This document shows positions 18,501 to 25,579 of a stretch of DNA of 43,271 nt, one piece after another. The translations under genes were made by a program, and so were the position numbers. Below the pieces are notes generated by a model, which ran no database searches, was not told the DNA's origin, and saw only the letters and a list, made by a program, of their open reading frames with translations. Within the stretch, counting starts at the first letter, position 1, and each line of letters begins with the position of its first letter. The stretch spans positions 1 through 43,271 of the forward strand of contig CAZEPW010000028.1 of the NCBI GenBank assembly GCA_964514215.1, given 5' to 3'. The DNA is from CAYQUC01 sp964514215. GTDB taxonomy: Bacteria; Pseudomonadota; Gammaproteobacteria; UBA6429; Thiohalophilaceae.

Positions 18501-18584
18501 ATTTTCGAGAGCGTCTACTTTAAGATGCAATGCATCTAACATAGCCAGTAGTTCCGCTCGTAAATTTTTTGTTTCTTGATCCAT
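15552..18584 (-). CDS. DUF2339 family large polytopic membrane protein
   Basis: 1010 residues. Residues 1-35 form a coiled coil (LRAELLAMLDALHLKVDALENRIATLEA). A low-complexity Pro/Asn/Thr/Lys-rich linker runs to about 115. The remainder is more than twenty hydrophobic helices with few soluble loops. This layout, together with ILALVMGFGFLLQYSFSNYLGTGGKIATGFITA near residue 150, fits the DUF2339 family. Its function is unknown; the size and helix count suggest a transporter, a lipid/glycan enzyme or a sensor embedded in the inner membrane. It is followed after three bases by the YkgJ-like gene. Downstream hydrophobic segments are intact, with no frameshift. Confidence 0.88.
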   Translation of the reverse strand: MDQETKNLRAELLAMLDALHLKVDALENRIATLEASKPTVLPNANLDSANKTISEQTNKQIPNPETVKPPENSSHSVAKNSKQAAPLTQKIVTNNIKTATPVTSNALSDLLMMLFGPFSSLFHQVLNVYQRYQKQGRAPAFLMTAAGILALVMGFGFLLQYSFSNYLGTGGKIATGFITAITIVGLGIKISNTRTMLSEFGAALIGLGIILNYLSAYFISGHFNIVGPSIGLVLLAIITFTAYWLAVHYDTKTVAILSLLGGASTPLFLGDLSQVSSVYFIYLTFLVATMLHLAYKIKWPYLIQFTLITSIAMTQYLFFEQAGQSLINNSLFIVLLHILFYLFNYACLHTISQTKSAINKSILLVIVANIVFFVFVLYQSIAASSYLGWIYSINALALMVFYRFNWLVNHLDNNIKKDFNALLILQMGLLIGFGILFLVSPALLGLIWGIEGLALVYIGFRFALPSIRFEGHAAFLIGMASALFEAVLWFNNGINYHYGAANVITLNYDTGWMNLIVFGFVLWLAARLLQHYKTHCLPWEKAASYWAQEVFSLWLSLAFLISLYAVFYQELLLLSIVPLFILLYRAKKYNLPLTEFLGLAHYFLFALQILISAEHVNSFSFSDQNWVGIIARIEVFFSLWLIAEFYQRFYPDSKLANFAHSLRIGFYVLIPLLFIPKIIKSYDEYFPLALWLSTSIALLLFTRLKYKALKIEFYSLTALAWIITIIALVADYVEQWQVKAYWALFTGLAFFAVTSILWKAFNAKHQDPAENKSFDNIKDYIYLHQWSVYYLASVIFIITFGLSDNLTLSFLVSSLYFFGLCFLWPKIEPAKISLQLSYSMVAIFSLLSLYAINISATSNEHNMLLPLYLISQATLLGLLLHYTTPSSKLSRHYYGGYLTQLWIYNGFLIFVYTSAIYFWLPEQLKILLSILLVLHAAILLMLTLKDEFSGLLKLSVILFVGSAIKVLMFDMADFSLIQKIIAFMIIGALLLGASYLYQKMQQKNQVLKSD

Positions 18585-18750
18585 ATTAACTTGTGTGTTG
18601 AAAGATATAGTTTCCAGTTTAGAGCTTTGTTACTCTAGATACCAGTTACTGCAATGATTAGTTTGTCATTTTTTTACAAAGTATCGTTACACTATAACGT
18701 ATTAATATCCTGTTTTTTTTTGATTATTGAATCAAAATTAGGAGAATAAT

Positions 18751-19062
18751 ATGCACACTCAAGAACCATTATGCCTTAAAAAATACGATTTTTCGCATGT
18801 CAGCAGGATTGCTATCCGTCGATATCTTGACGGACAGGACACAATCAATATGCTATTAAATGCCAAGACAGCTCAGGATGTTGAAGAGATTTGTTTGGTG
18901 AGTTTGCTTAATGTCGAGGGTTCTATTGTTAAAACAATCAAACTCAGTTGTTTTTATAGCGCAAACTGCCAAGAAACCCAGTGTTGTGAACGGCTTAGAG
19001 ATATTATTGAGCTTGAACTCAACTGTAAAAAGAATAATTTAGATATAACTAAGATATTATAA
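18751..19062 (+). CDS. Small protein of unknown function facing an ECF sigma unit
   Basis: 103 residues, not recognised. A good AGGAG ribosome-binding site seven bases before the ATG supports it as a real gene. There is no signal peptide. The first 65 residues look like a mixed alpha/beta domain (FSHVSRIAIRRYLDGQDTINMLLNAKTAQDVEEICLVSLLNVEG). The C-terminal third is cysteine-rich (LSCFYSANCQETQCCERL...LNCKK), suggesting metal or redox binding. It converges on the anti-sigma gene, and the stop codons overlap by six bases (19057-19062). Whether it belongs to the sigma factor's circuit is open. Confidence 0.7.
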   Translation: MHTQEPLCLKKYDFSHVSRIAIRRYLDGQDTINMLLNAKTAQDVEEICLVSLLNVEGSIVKTIKLSCFYSANCQETQCCERLRDIIELELNCKKNNLDITKIL

Positions 19063-19296
19063 TTGTTTATTTTTAAGTTTGTCTATAATCCGTTGGCGCG
19101 CATCATCAGACAAGGTTTGTTTTTTGTATTTAATTTTAGCGCTGGATTTTGTTAATAGAGCAAACTGTTGTTCGATTTGTTGGCATGATTTACACATTAA
19201 TAAGTGTATCCGTATAAAAAATCTGTCCGTGAAGCTAAGTTTAGTGTCGTGTGACTCCGATAGTTTAATTGATATTTGTTTACAAGATAATTTCAT
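19057..19296 (-). CDS. Anti-sigma factor, zinc-finger (HxxxCxxC) type
   Basis: 79 residues encoded 20 bases after the ECF sigma gene. It begins MKLSCKQISIKLSESHDTKLSFTDRFFIRIHLLMCKSCQQIEQQF. The central His-x3-Cys-x2-Cys together with the N-terminal Cys5 forms the zinc-binding anti-sigma (ZAS/zf-HC2) signature found in small cytoplasmic anti-sigma factors paired with this sigma group. No membrane helix is present, so sensing is probably cytoplasmic, possibly redox through the zinc cysteines. Its 3' end overlaps that of the convergent 103-residue gene. Confidence 0.82.
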   Translation of the reverse strand: MKLSCKQISIKLSESHDTKLSFTDRFFIRIHLLMCKSCQQIEQQFALLTKSSAKIKYKKQTLSDDARQRIIDKLKNKQL

Positions 19297-19316
19297 AATT
19301 ACAGTTATAGTTTTTT

Positions 19317-19955
19317 TTAAGCATTATTATTCCAAATATGTTCAATGCATTGCCGCAGTTTCATGCGAGCACGGTATAATATAACACTATAATTAGTCGA
19401 CGTGATATCGAGTTTACTACAAATATCTTTGGGGCTTTTACCCGCTATTTCTTTCAGGGTAAATATTTGAGACATAGTTGGGTTTAATTTGGACAAACAG
19501 TGATTTAAGGTCGTTAAAAATTGGCTATCGTGTAATAATTTTTCCGGATTACCCCATTTTTGAGGTGGGTTGAGCCACCGACCTCTAGCGTCAAATAGAT
19601 TATCAATTTCATTTTCTATATTGGAATCCGATAGTGCCACAATGTCTTCAATGGTTAATTCTCGCACTTGTTTACGAATAAAATCGATAATTTTGTGATT
19701 TAGAATACCCGTTAACCATGTTTTTTCTGACGATTTTCCCAAATATTGAGAATCTTTTTTAGTGGCGCTGAGTGCGGATAACAACGTTTCTTGAACCACA
19801 TCTTCAGCATGAGTAATATTATTTAATTTTTGAATAGCATAATTAAACAAATAGTCGCCATATTCATTTAACCATTTTTCAGGTTCGCTGAGCTGCGGTG
19901 ATTGAGGTTTTTTTGTTCCTGCCTCAGTCCTAGATTTAAATTTGATTCCTTTCAT
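19317..19955 (-). CDS. ECF-family RNA polymerase sigma factor
   Basis: 212 residues. Sigma region 2 lies at about 30-100 (YLFNYAIQKLNNITHAEDVVQETLLSAL, then KTWLTGILNHKIIDFIRK for -10 recognition). A linker contains DARGRWLNPPQKWGNPEKLL. Region 4 lies at about 145-205 (CLSKLNPTMSQIFTLKEIAGKSPKDICSKLDITSTNYSVILYRARMKLRQCIE), with a helix-turn-helix for the -35 element. The FDARGRW..PxxW linker and the tiny downstream zinc anti-sigma are known companions in one ECF subgroup. The regulon is not visible: I found no clear repeated -35/-10 pair of ECF type upstream of neighbouring genes. Confidence 0.92.
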   Translation of the reverse strand: MKGIKFKSRTEAGTKKPQSPQLSEPEKWLNEYGDYLFNYAIQKLNNITHAEDVVQETLLSALSATKKDSQYLGKSSEKTWLTGILNHKIIDFIRKQVRELTIEDIVALSDSNIENEIDNLFDARGRWLNPPQKWGNPEKLLHDSQFLTTLNHCLSKLNPTMSQIFTLKEIAGKSPKDICSKLDITSTNYSVILYRARMKLRQCIEHIWNNNA

Positions 19956-20349
19956 CTTAAATCATTTTAATTTTAGTGTGTCAGTTAGATTTAATTTATA
20001 CTCATTTCGATATTAATCGTATTCAATAATTAATAAAATGCATAAACGATATTGCTTGGGCATGTAAAAGCAATTTTAGTTCAATTATGTGCGTGAATTT
20101 ATACTAAAACATTTAATATTATTTTAATATTAACCAAGACTATTTTTGATTTTTCTATGTTTCAGTTTATTAACGGATTTTATTCGGAACAATATTTGTC
20201 ATTTAATTTTTGATATTAATTTATACTATTTTTATAATTATAGCCCATTCAAACTATGGGGTATTTTGCAGTGTGAATTCTGTTATTCAGTTTAATCCTA
20301 AATTACTGTAGCATGAGTTATTTAAATTGATAACTACATTGAGAATTGC
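19956..20349. other. Divergent intergenic space, ECF sigma / TldD-like
   Basis: 394 very AT-rich bases that must hold the promoters of the sigma operon (minus strand) and the TldD-like pair (plus strand). A GGAAC stands at 20186-20190, as in ECF -35 elements, but no matching -10 lies at the right distance. No RNA gene or long palindrome was found. Confidence 0.45.
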
Positions 20350-21792
20350 ATGTTAGATTTAATCGCATCACGTTTTAAAAAAATAGCACCAGCAGATAAT
20401 TTTTGGTCACTTAGAATAGTTAATGAACAATCACAGCAAATTAGTGTGCGCCAAAATATTGTGCAACCTTTAGTGAATAGCAGCAGTGCGGGGGTTATGT
20501 TAACGATTATTATAGGTAATGGAATTGGTTATGCAGCAACCAGTGACGTTACTGAATCGGGGTTGAAAGCGGCTCTTACTAAGGCGACTGATATTGCAAA
20601 GTATACTCATTCAAAGTTAGTTTTTAAAGCCAGTGATATGGCTCGACCAACCAGTTCAGGAAATTATGCCACCCCGGTTGCAGAGGCGTGGGATAGCATG
20701 AATCTTAAAAATAAAATTGATATGTTGCAAGCCAATTGCGCAGCACTAAAATTAGACGATAAAATTGTCGATTGGCAATCCTATCTTGGGCATTCTCAAT
20801 CAGATACGTTATTAATAACCAGTGATGACATTCGTATCGAACAGTCGTTTCAATTTGTTCAACCGGGCTTAATTGCTGTGGCGAATGAAGCGTCAAAAAC
20901 ACAAATTCGCACCGGTGGTGGTAGTGGCACTGCGCGCCAAGGTGGTTTGGAGCAATTGGATTTATTGCAATTTCGACAGATTGAGACAGCAAATACCATA
21001 GCAAACCAAGCTTTGCAATTATTGCAAGCACCGGAATGTCCAACGGCTTCGATGGAGCTTTTATTACTACCGAGTCAAATGATGCTACAAATACACGAAA
21101 GTATTGGCCATCCGCTTGAGCTCGATCGAATTTTGGGTGATGAACGAAACTATGCTGGTACCAGTTTTGTGACGCAAGATATGTTTGGACGTTATCAATA
21201 TGGCTCTGAATTACTTAATATTACTTTTGATCCAACCTTGAGTAATGAACTTGCCAGTTATGCGTTTGATGATGATGGTACTCCAGCAACGAAAGAATTT
21301 ATTATTAAAGAGGGCATATTAAAAACACCGCTTGGTGGTGCGACTTCTCAGTCGCGCGCAGCAATCAGTGGTGTTGCAAATTCACGAGCCTGTTCTTGGA
21401 ACCGACCGACCATTGATCGTATGGCAAATTTAAATCTGGAGCCAAGTTCAAATAGTTTGGACACGTTGGTTGCTTCGATAGAAAATGGTGTATTAATGGA
21501 TAATAATAATTCCTGGTCGATTGATGATAGCCGGAATAAATTTCAATTTGGTTGTGAGTTTGGACAGCTTATTAAAGACGGCGAACGACGGGGCTTGGTG
21601 CGTAACCCAAATTATCGGGGGATCTCGGCAACATTTTGGCGCAATCTGGCCATGGTTGGTGATGAATCCACGTTTGATATATTGGGCACGCCGAATTGTG
21701 GCAAGGGTGAGCCAAATCAAGTAATCAACGTTGGCCATGCTTCACCTGCGTGTGTTTTTAGTCAAGTGGATGTTTTTGGTGGAGAAGGCTAA
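20350..21792 (+). CDS. TldD-like metalloprotease subunit (TldD/PmbA family)
   Basis: 480 residues. The metal-binding motif HESIGH (about residue 249) is the HExxxH of TldD, followed by PLELDRILGDERNYAGTSFV. A C-terminal Cys near residue 451 (TPNCGKGEPNQ...VGHASP) fits the third zinc ligand. In the E. coli TldD/TldE heterodimer, TldD carries the zinc active site that degrades unfolded peptides, including the processing of microcin B17 and antitoxin CcdA. The HESIGHPLELDR wording is closer to the paralogue branch than to canonical gammaproteobacterial TldD (HEAVGHGLEGD), so I give no symbol. The partner gene starts two bases after the stop. Confidence 0.9.
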   Translation: MLDLIASRFKKIAPADNFWSLRIVNEQSQQISVRQNIVQPLVNSSSAGVMLTIIIGNGIGYAATSDVTESGLKAALTKATDIAKYTHSKLVFKASDMARPTSSGNYATPVAEAWDSMNLKNKIDMLQANCAALKLDDKIVDWQSYLGHSQSDTLLITSDDIRIEQSFQFVQPGLIAVANEASKTQIRTGGGSGTARQGGLEQLDLLQFRQIETANTIANQALQLLQAPECPTASMELLLLPSQMMLQIHESIGHPLELDRILGDERNYAGTSFVTQDMFGRYQYGSELLNITFDPTLSNELASYAFDDDGTPATKEFIIKEGILKTPLGGATSQSRAAISGVANSRACSWNRPTIDRMANLNLEPSSNSLDTLVASIENGVLMDNNNSWSIDDSRNKFQFGCEFGQLIKDGERRGLVRNPNYRGISATFWRNLAMVGDESTFDILGTPNCGKGEPNQVINVGHASPACVFSQVDVFGGEG

Positions 21793-21794
21793 CG

Positions 21795-23111
21795 ATGCAA
21801 AATTATTTTAATGAACTCATGGATAAACTCGTTGCCGGTTTAAAACGTGATGAGCTGTTATTGGCTAACTTAATCGGTGAAAAATCGGATTTTATTCGCT
21901 TAAATCATAATCGTATTCGACAAGCTGGTAATGTGTTGCAAACCGATATTAATTTGGATTTGATTATTGGCAAACAACATGCTGCTGCGAGTTGCAATTT
22001 AGTTGGTGATATTAATGTTGATTTGTATCAACTATCGAATATGGTGGATAATTTGCGACAACAGTGTCAGGTTTTACCTGACGATCCGTATTTATATTAT
22101 GCAACGGAAATAACCCATACAGAGAATATTGCGAGTGCTAACATACCCAATTGCAATACCGCTTTAGATTATATAATGGAACAAGCACAGGCATTGGATT
22201 TAGTGGGTATCTGGGCGAGTGGTGAGCAATATCATGGTTTTGCTAATTCAATTGGACAGCGAAATTGGGATAGTAAACCCAATTTTAATTTTGATTGGAG
22301 TGTTTATCATGATAAAGATAAAGCGGTAAAAAATGATTATGCCGGGTTTGATTGGCAGGAACAAATCTTAAAAACAAAAATGCAGAAAACCCGTGCAGCC
22401 GTTGATATTATTTCTAGGCCGGCTAAGCAATTAACACCGGGAAAATATCGTGTTTATCTTGCGCCGGCGGCATTAAATGAAATTATTGGTACGGTTGCTT
22501 GGGGTGGTTTTGGATTAAAAAGTCATAAAACATCACAAACATCATTAATACAGATGGTCACTGCAGGTAAAAAACTACACTCATCAATTACCTTACAAGA
22601 GAATCACGCAGCAGGGTTAACCCCGAGTTTTACCTCCGATGGTTTTATAAAACCACCGAGCGTTAGCCTGATTGAAAAGGGTGCTTATAAGGATTGTTTG
22701 GTTAATTCCAGAAGCGCACAAGAATTTCAACAGACGGTGAATGCCAGTGGTGAATTTCCAAATAGTGTTGATTTAGCAGCTGGTAGTATTGAGCAACACG
22801 ATATTTTAAAAACGCTGGATACGGGTATTTACATTAATAATCTTTGGTATTGTAATTATTCTGATCGAGAGTCTTGTCGTATCACTGGAATGACACGTTA
22901 TGCGTGTTTTTGGGTCGAGCAGGGTGAAATAATGGCACCAATAAATGTCATGCGTTTTGATGAAACCCTTTATAATATCTTGGGTTCTGAATTGCTTGGT
23001 TTGACATCCGAACGTGATTTTATTTTTGATTCCAGCAGTTATTTTTTCCGATCCAACTCCAGTGCTAATGTTCCGGGAGCTTTAGTGGATAATTTTAGTT
23101 TAACGTTATAA
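21795..23111 (+). CDS. TldE/PmbA-like partner subunit
   Basis: 438 residues, starting two bases after the TldD-like stop, so the two are one operon. It has the PmbA/TldE fold: an N-terminal domain with SDFIRLNHNRIRQAGNVLQTDINLDLI, a middle SGEQYHGFANSIGQRN, and a C-terminal domain with KLTPGKYRVYLAPAALNEIIGTVAWGGFG and GSIEQHDILKTLDTGIYINNLWYCNYSDRESCRITGMTRYACFWVEQGEI. It lacks the HExxxH motif, as expected for the non-catalytic subunit that completes the substrate chamber. Together the pair would be a cytoplasmic peptidase for unfolded or modified peptides. The substrate is unknown, and no RiPP precursor gene was seen nearby. Confidence 0.9.
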   Translation: MQNYFNELMDKLVAGLKRDELLLANLIGEKSDFIRLNHNRIRQAGNVLQTDINLDLIIGKQHAAASCNLVGDINVDLYQLSNMVDNLRQQCQVLPDDPYLYYATEITHTENIASANIPNCNTALDYIMEQAQALDLVGIWASGEQYHGFANSIGQRNWDSKPNFNFDWSVYHDKDKAVKNDYAGFDWQEQILKTKMQKTRAAVDIISRPAKQLTPGKYRVYLAPAALNEIIGTVAWGGFGLKSHKTSQTSLIQMVTAGKKLHSSITLQENHAAGLTPSFTSDGFIKPPSVSLIEKGAYKDCLVNSRSAQEFQQTVNASGEFPNSVDLAAGSIEQHDILKTLDTGIYINNLWYCNYSDRESCRITGMTRYACFWVEQGEIMAPINVMRFDETLYNILGSELLGLTSERDFIFDSSSYFFRSNSSANVPGALVDNFSLTL

Positions 23112-23124
23112 GTGATTTTTAGTG

Positions 23125-23574
23125 ATGAGTAATAATGCCGTATTTTGTATTAGTGATAATATTAAAACCATTCGTTTAACCGTGTATCGTTGTAAGCCTA
23201 ATATTTTTTTAGCGCAGTTAGCACAAAACCTCAATGCGCTTTCTGAATGGAATATTGATGAATTAGTGATGTTATTACTCGACAATGGTTTTGAGCTTGA
23301 TGCTGAAACCGCTGGCAGTTTTGATCCGGCTGATATGGGCACGTCGTTATTGGTTAATTGGGCGTGGTTATTGGACTTGGAAAATAAAACTCTACACTAT
23401 TGGGATGTGACGGCTGCTTTAAATGGTATGTTGCAGACAATAGCGCAAAATTCCATTAGCCCAATGGATTACAGTCATTGGTTAGCTAGTGATGCGGTTG
23501 AGGATTATGAAACTCAAGTTTGTGATAGCAAAAATAAGTTACAAAATAGTGCTGTTACGATAGCCAATTTTTAA
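23125..23574 (+). CDS. Hypothetical protein downstream of the TldD/TldE pair
   Basis: 149 residues from the ATG at 23125 (a GTG directly before it at 23122 is an alternative start). It follows the TldE stop by 13 bases and is probably the third gene of that operon. No signal peptide is seen. It has an N-terminal beta-rich stretch, a central acidic ELVMLLLDNGFELDAETAGSFDPADMGTSLLVNWAWLLDLENKTLHYWD and a C-terminal helical part. No family is recognised. The gene ends five bases before the convergent rhomboid gene. Given its position it could be an accessory or substrate of the TldD-like protease, but that is inference only. Confidence 0.7.
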   Translation: MSNNAVFCISDNIKTIRLTVYRCKPNIFLAQLAQNLNALSEWNIDELVMLLLDNGFELDAETAGSFDPADMGTSLLVNWAWLLDLENKTLHYWDVTAALNGMLQTIAQNSISPMDYSHWLASDAVEDYETQVCDSKNKLQNSAVTIANF

Positions 23575-23579
23575 ATTTA

Positions 23580-24143
23580 TTATCGCCTTACTTTATATTT
23601 TAACCAAACGGTTATTGCGCCTGCTGCAAAACCACTGGCATGACCTGCCCATGATATTTGTGGTCTAACATCGAGTAAGATTAAAAACATGCCGCCGTAA
23701 AAGAATAACGTGATTAGTGCTAGGAAAATATTTCTGGCTGAGCGTTTAAACAAGGCGTTAACTAAAATATAAGACCAGTAACCCATGATCAAACCACTGG
23801 CACCGCCGTGTAAGCCTGAGTTACCAATTAACCAAGTTCCTAATCCGCTGATTAATACAATGAGTATTGTGACTTCCCAAAATTGGGTTCGGCCACTCAA
23901 GTGAACGATAAAGCCAAGCACCAGTAAAGGCACACTATTAAAAATAATATGGGTGGTGCTATGATGGACCCACGGTGCTAACGGGATGTGCCAAAAGCCG
24001 GTTAGGGTTCGGGGTGTGATACCGTAGCTGGATAGATCATATGGAAATAATACCTGTAAAATATACACCAGCCACATACTGGCCAGCAATAATAAAACAT
24101 CGGTTATTTGAGATTTTTGGACTGATATTAGGCTTCGAGACAT
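23580..24143 (-). CDS. Rhomboid-family intramembrane serine protease
   Basis: 187 residues, six predicted membrane helices, the compact bacterial rhomboid core. The catalytic Ser116 lies in HGGASG (GxSG motif) at the start of TM4. His168 in SWAGHASG is the partner in TM6. His65 and Asn69 (HSTTHIIFN) match the HxxxN oxyanion motif of TM2. All active-site residues are therefore present. Its frame overlaps the 3' end of the potassium-channel gene by 16 bases, so it is the last gene of the minus-strand stress cluster and likely translationally coupled. Candidate substrates are the single-pass or lipoprotein products of the same cluster; the sequence does not decide this. Confidence 0.92.
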   Translation of the reverse strand: MSRSLISVQKSQITDVLLLLASMWLVYILQVLFPYDLSSYGITPRTLTGFWHIPLAPWVHHSTTHIIFNSVPLLVLGFIVHLSGRTQFWEVTILIVLISGLGTWLIGNSGLHGGASGLIMGYWSYILVNALFKRSARNIFLALITLFFYGGMFLILLDVRPQISWAGHASGFAAGAITVWLKYKVRR

Positions 24144-25234
24144 TGTTGTACTTGATCATTGGTGATGTGTTGTGAATCTTTTATTAACGAGATTAATGCT
24201 ATGCCGCTGCAATTGGTGTCGGGTAGTGGATTAACGTTAACGCCGTTATCGCTTATGTAGGCAATGGGTAATCCGGCATTATTTGTCATGAATGAATTGA
24301 CAATATCTTTCCATTTTCGATTTTCAAATTTAACATCAAACCTTGCCATATGATCGTTGTTATATTGAAACATATTTTCTAAAACTTCTTCTGTGCCCGG
24401 CGCTATCATGGCACGTATTAATAATTCCGGGTAAGCGCGTACCGGACGAACAATGACCGATGCACCCATGGCTCGTAGTCTGGGACGATTTTTATCGGTG
24501 GTTGCTTCGGCTAAAATGAGTGCATTGGTGCCAATCTCTTTTATGCGACTAAGCACATCATAAGTATGAGAATCGGATACTGGGTTGCTGGTTTCATTGG
24601 CTAACACGATAATGTATTTTGCAGTGCTGGTATTAACGGCATTCAGGTTGTCGTTATCCTGCGCCAGACCGGTATAATGCACGGCACCTAATTTGGTAAT
24701 GGATTTTGGAAGTTTGTCTTGGTATTTGCGCGTTAGTATTTGAATGGGCAATTCACCAATATTCGGCGTGGCACGTATTTCTGTGATTAATTTTTTTAAA
24801 TACTCTTCGGTATCATAGTTTGGAGTGTTTATAATTAATATATGTTCGTGCATCTTGTGCCACCGCCATTGTCCAGAAAATTTAAGTTCAAGTTTGTTGA
24901 GTCGAAATTCGATGTATTCAGCAACCAGTATACCAAGCAGGGAAATGCCCACGGTGTACATAAAAATGGTGGTGCTCATTCTACCGCCAAAGGTTGCGGC
25001 GCTAAAGTCACCGTAACCTACAGTGGTGATGGTGGTGAGTGATAACCATAAGGCATCTGAAAAAGTCAATTTTTCAAAATACATCATGGCGACAGTGTGT
25101 AAGGCTAATAATAAAAACAAAAGTGAAATTAGCTTTAATACATATAATTTAAAGTTCGAGCTGGTGTGGCGTGTGAATCGATTAAACTTACGGCATTTTA
25201 TGTAGTTATGAATAATTTGACTGGATGGTAGCAT
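24128..25234 (-). CDS. Two-TM potassium channel with degenerate RCK (TrkA-N-like) domain
   Basis: 368 residues. After about 25 basic residues there is TM1 (about 29-50), the pore helix and selectivity filter TTITTVGYGDFS (about 66-77; TVGYGD is K+-selective), and TM2 (about 85-105). The C-terminal cytoplasmic part (about 120-345) resembles RCK: EHILIINTPNYDTEEYLKKLI, AKYIIVLANE, LILAEATTDKNRPRLRAMGASVIVRP. The nucleotide-binding GxGxxG of normal RCK domains is replaced by NTPNYD, so ligand gating by NAD(H) or ATP as in other channels is doubtful. It begins four bases after the stop of the 107-residue gene and overlaps the rhomboid gene. It probably moves K+ during membrane stress. Confidence 0.92.
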   Translation of the reverse strand: MLPSSQIIHNYIKCRKFNRFTRHTSSNFKLYVLKLISLLFLLLALHTVAMMYFEKLTFSDALWLSLTTITTVGYGDFSAATFGGRMSTTIFMYTVGISLLGILVAEYIEFRLNKLELKFSGQWRWHKMHEHILIINTPNYDTEEYLKKLITEIRATPNIGELPIQILTRKYQDKLPKSITKLGAVHYTGLAQDNDNLNAVNTSTAKYIIVLANETSNPVSDSHTYDVLSRIKEIGTNALILAEATTDKNRPRLRAMGASVIVRPVRAYPELLIRAMIAPGTEEVLENMFQYNNDHMARFDVKFENRKWKDIVNSFMTNNAGLPIAYISDNGVNVNPLPDTNCSGIALISLIKDSQHITNDQVQQCLEA

Positions 25235-25238
25235 TTAA

Positions 25239-25562
25239 TTACTGTTCCAATAAATTTAGATAATGCGTGGATATTTCTTCTAATACGCAACGCTTAATTT
25301 CTTTTTCATCAAGTGTATCTAAATTATACCGGGTCGCCAAGGATTTTAATTCGTCATTATTAAATGACAAACCGAGGCGAGGGCGTTGAATTTTGGAGTA
25401 GTTTAGTTGCAATTTTTGGCGAATTATATCACTGGGGTTTAAATCTTTATCGGCAGCTTCATGGCGAATAATGCGCATTACATCGCGTTGAAACTCAAAG
25501 TGAATTTGAATTTTTTTTAAAGCCTCACGTTCACCAGACCATTTGTCATTATTTTTTGCCAT
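25239..25562 (-). CDS. Small protein, possible ribbon-helix-helix fold
   Basis: 107 residues, not recognised by family. It stands between the DUF2491 gene (17-base gap) and the channel gene (4-base gap), so it belongs to the operon. Residues 17-53 (KKIQIHFEFQRDVMRIIRHEAADKDLNPSDIIRQKLQL) have the length and pattern of a ribbon-helix-helix: a short strand, a helix, a loop with N-PSD, then a second helix. A second half (RLGLSFNNDELKSLATRYNLDTLDEKEIKRCVLEEISTHYLNLLEQ) looks like another helical module. If it is DNA-binding it would be a candidate for the palindromes at 27647-27690. That is inference from pattern only. Confidence 0.65.
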   Translation of the reverse strand: MAKNNDKWSGEREALKKIQIHFEFQRDVMRIIRHEAADKDLNPSDIIRQKLQLNYSKIQRPRLGLSFNNDELKSLATRYNLDTLDEKEIKRCVLEEISTHYLNLLEQ

Positions 25563-25579
25563 AGAATTAATTATAGTTG

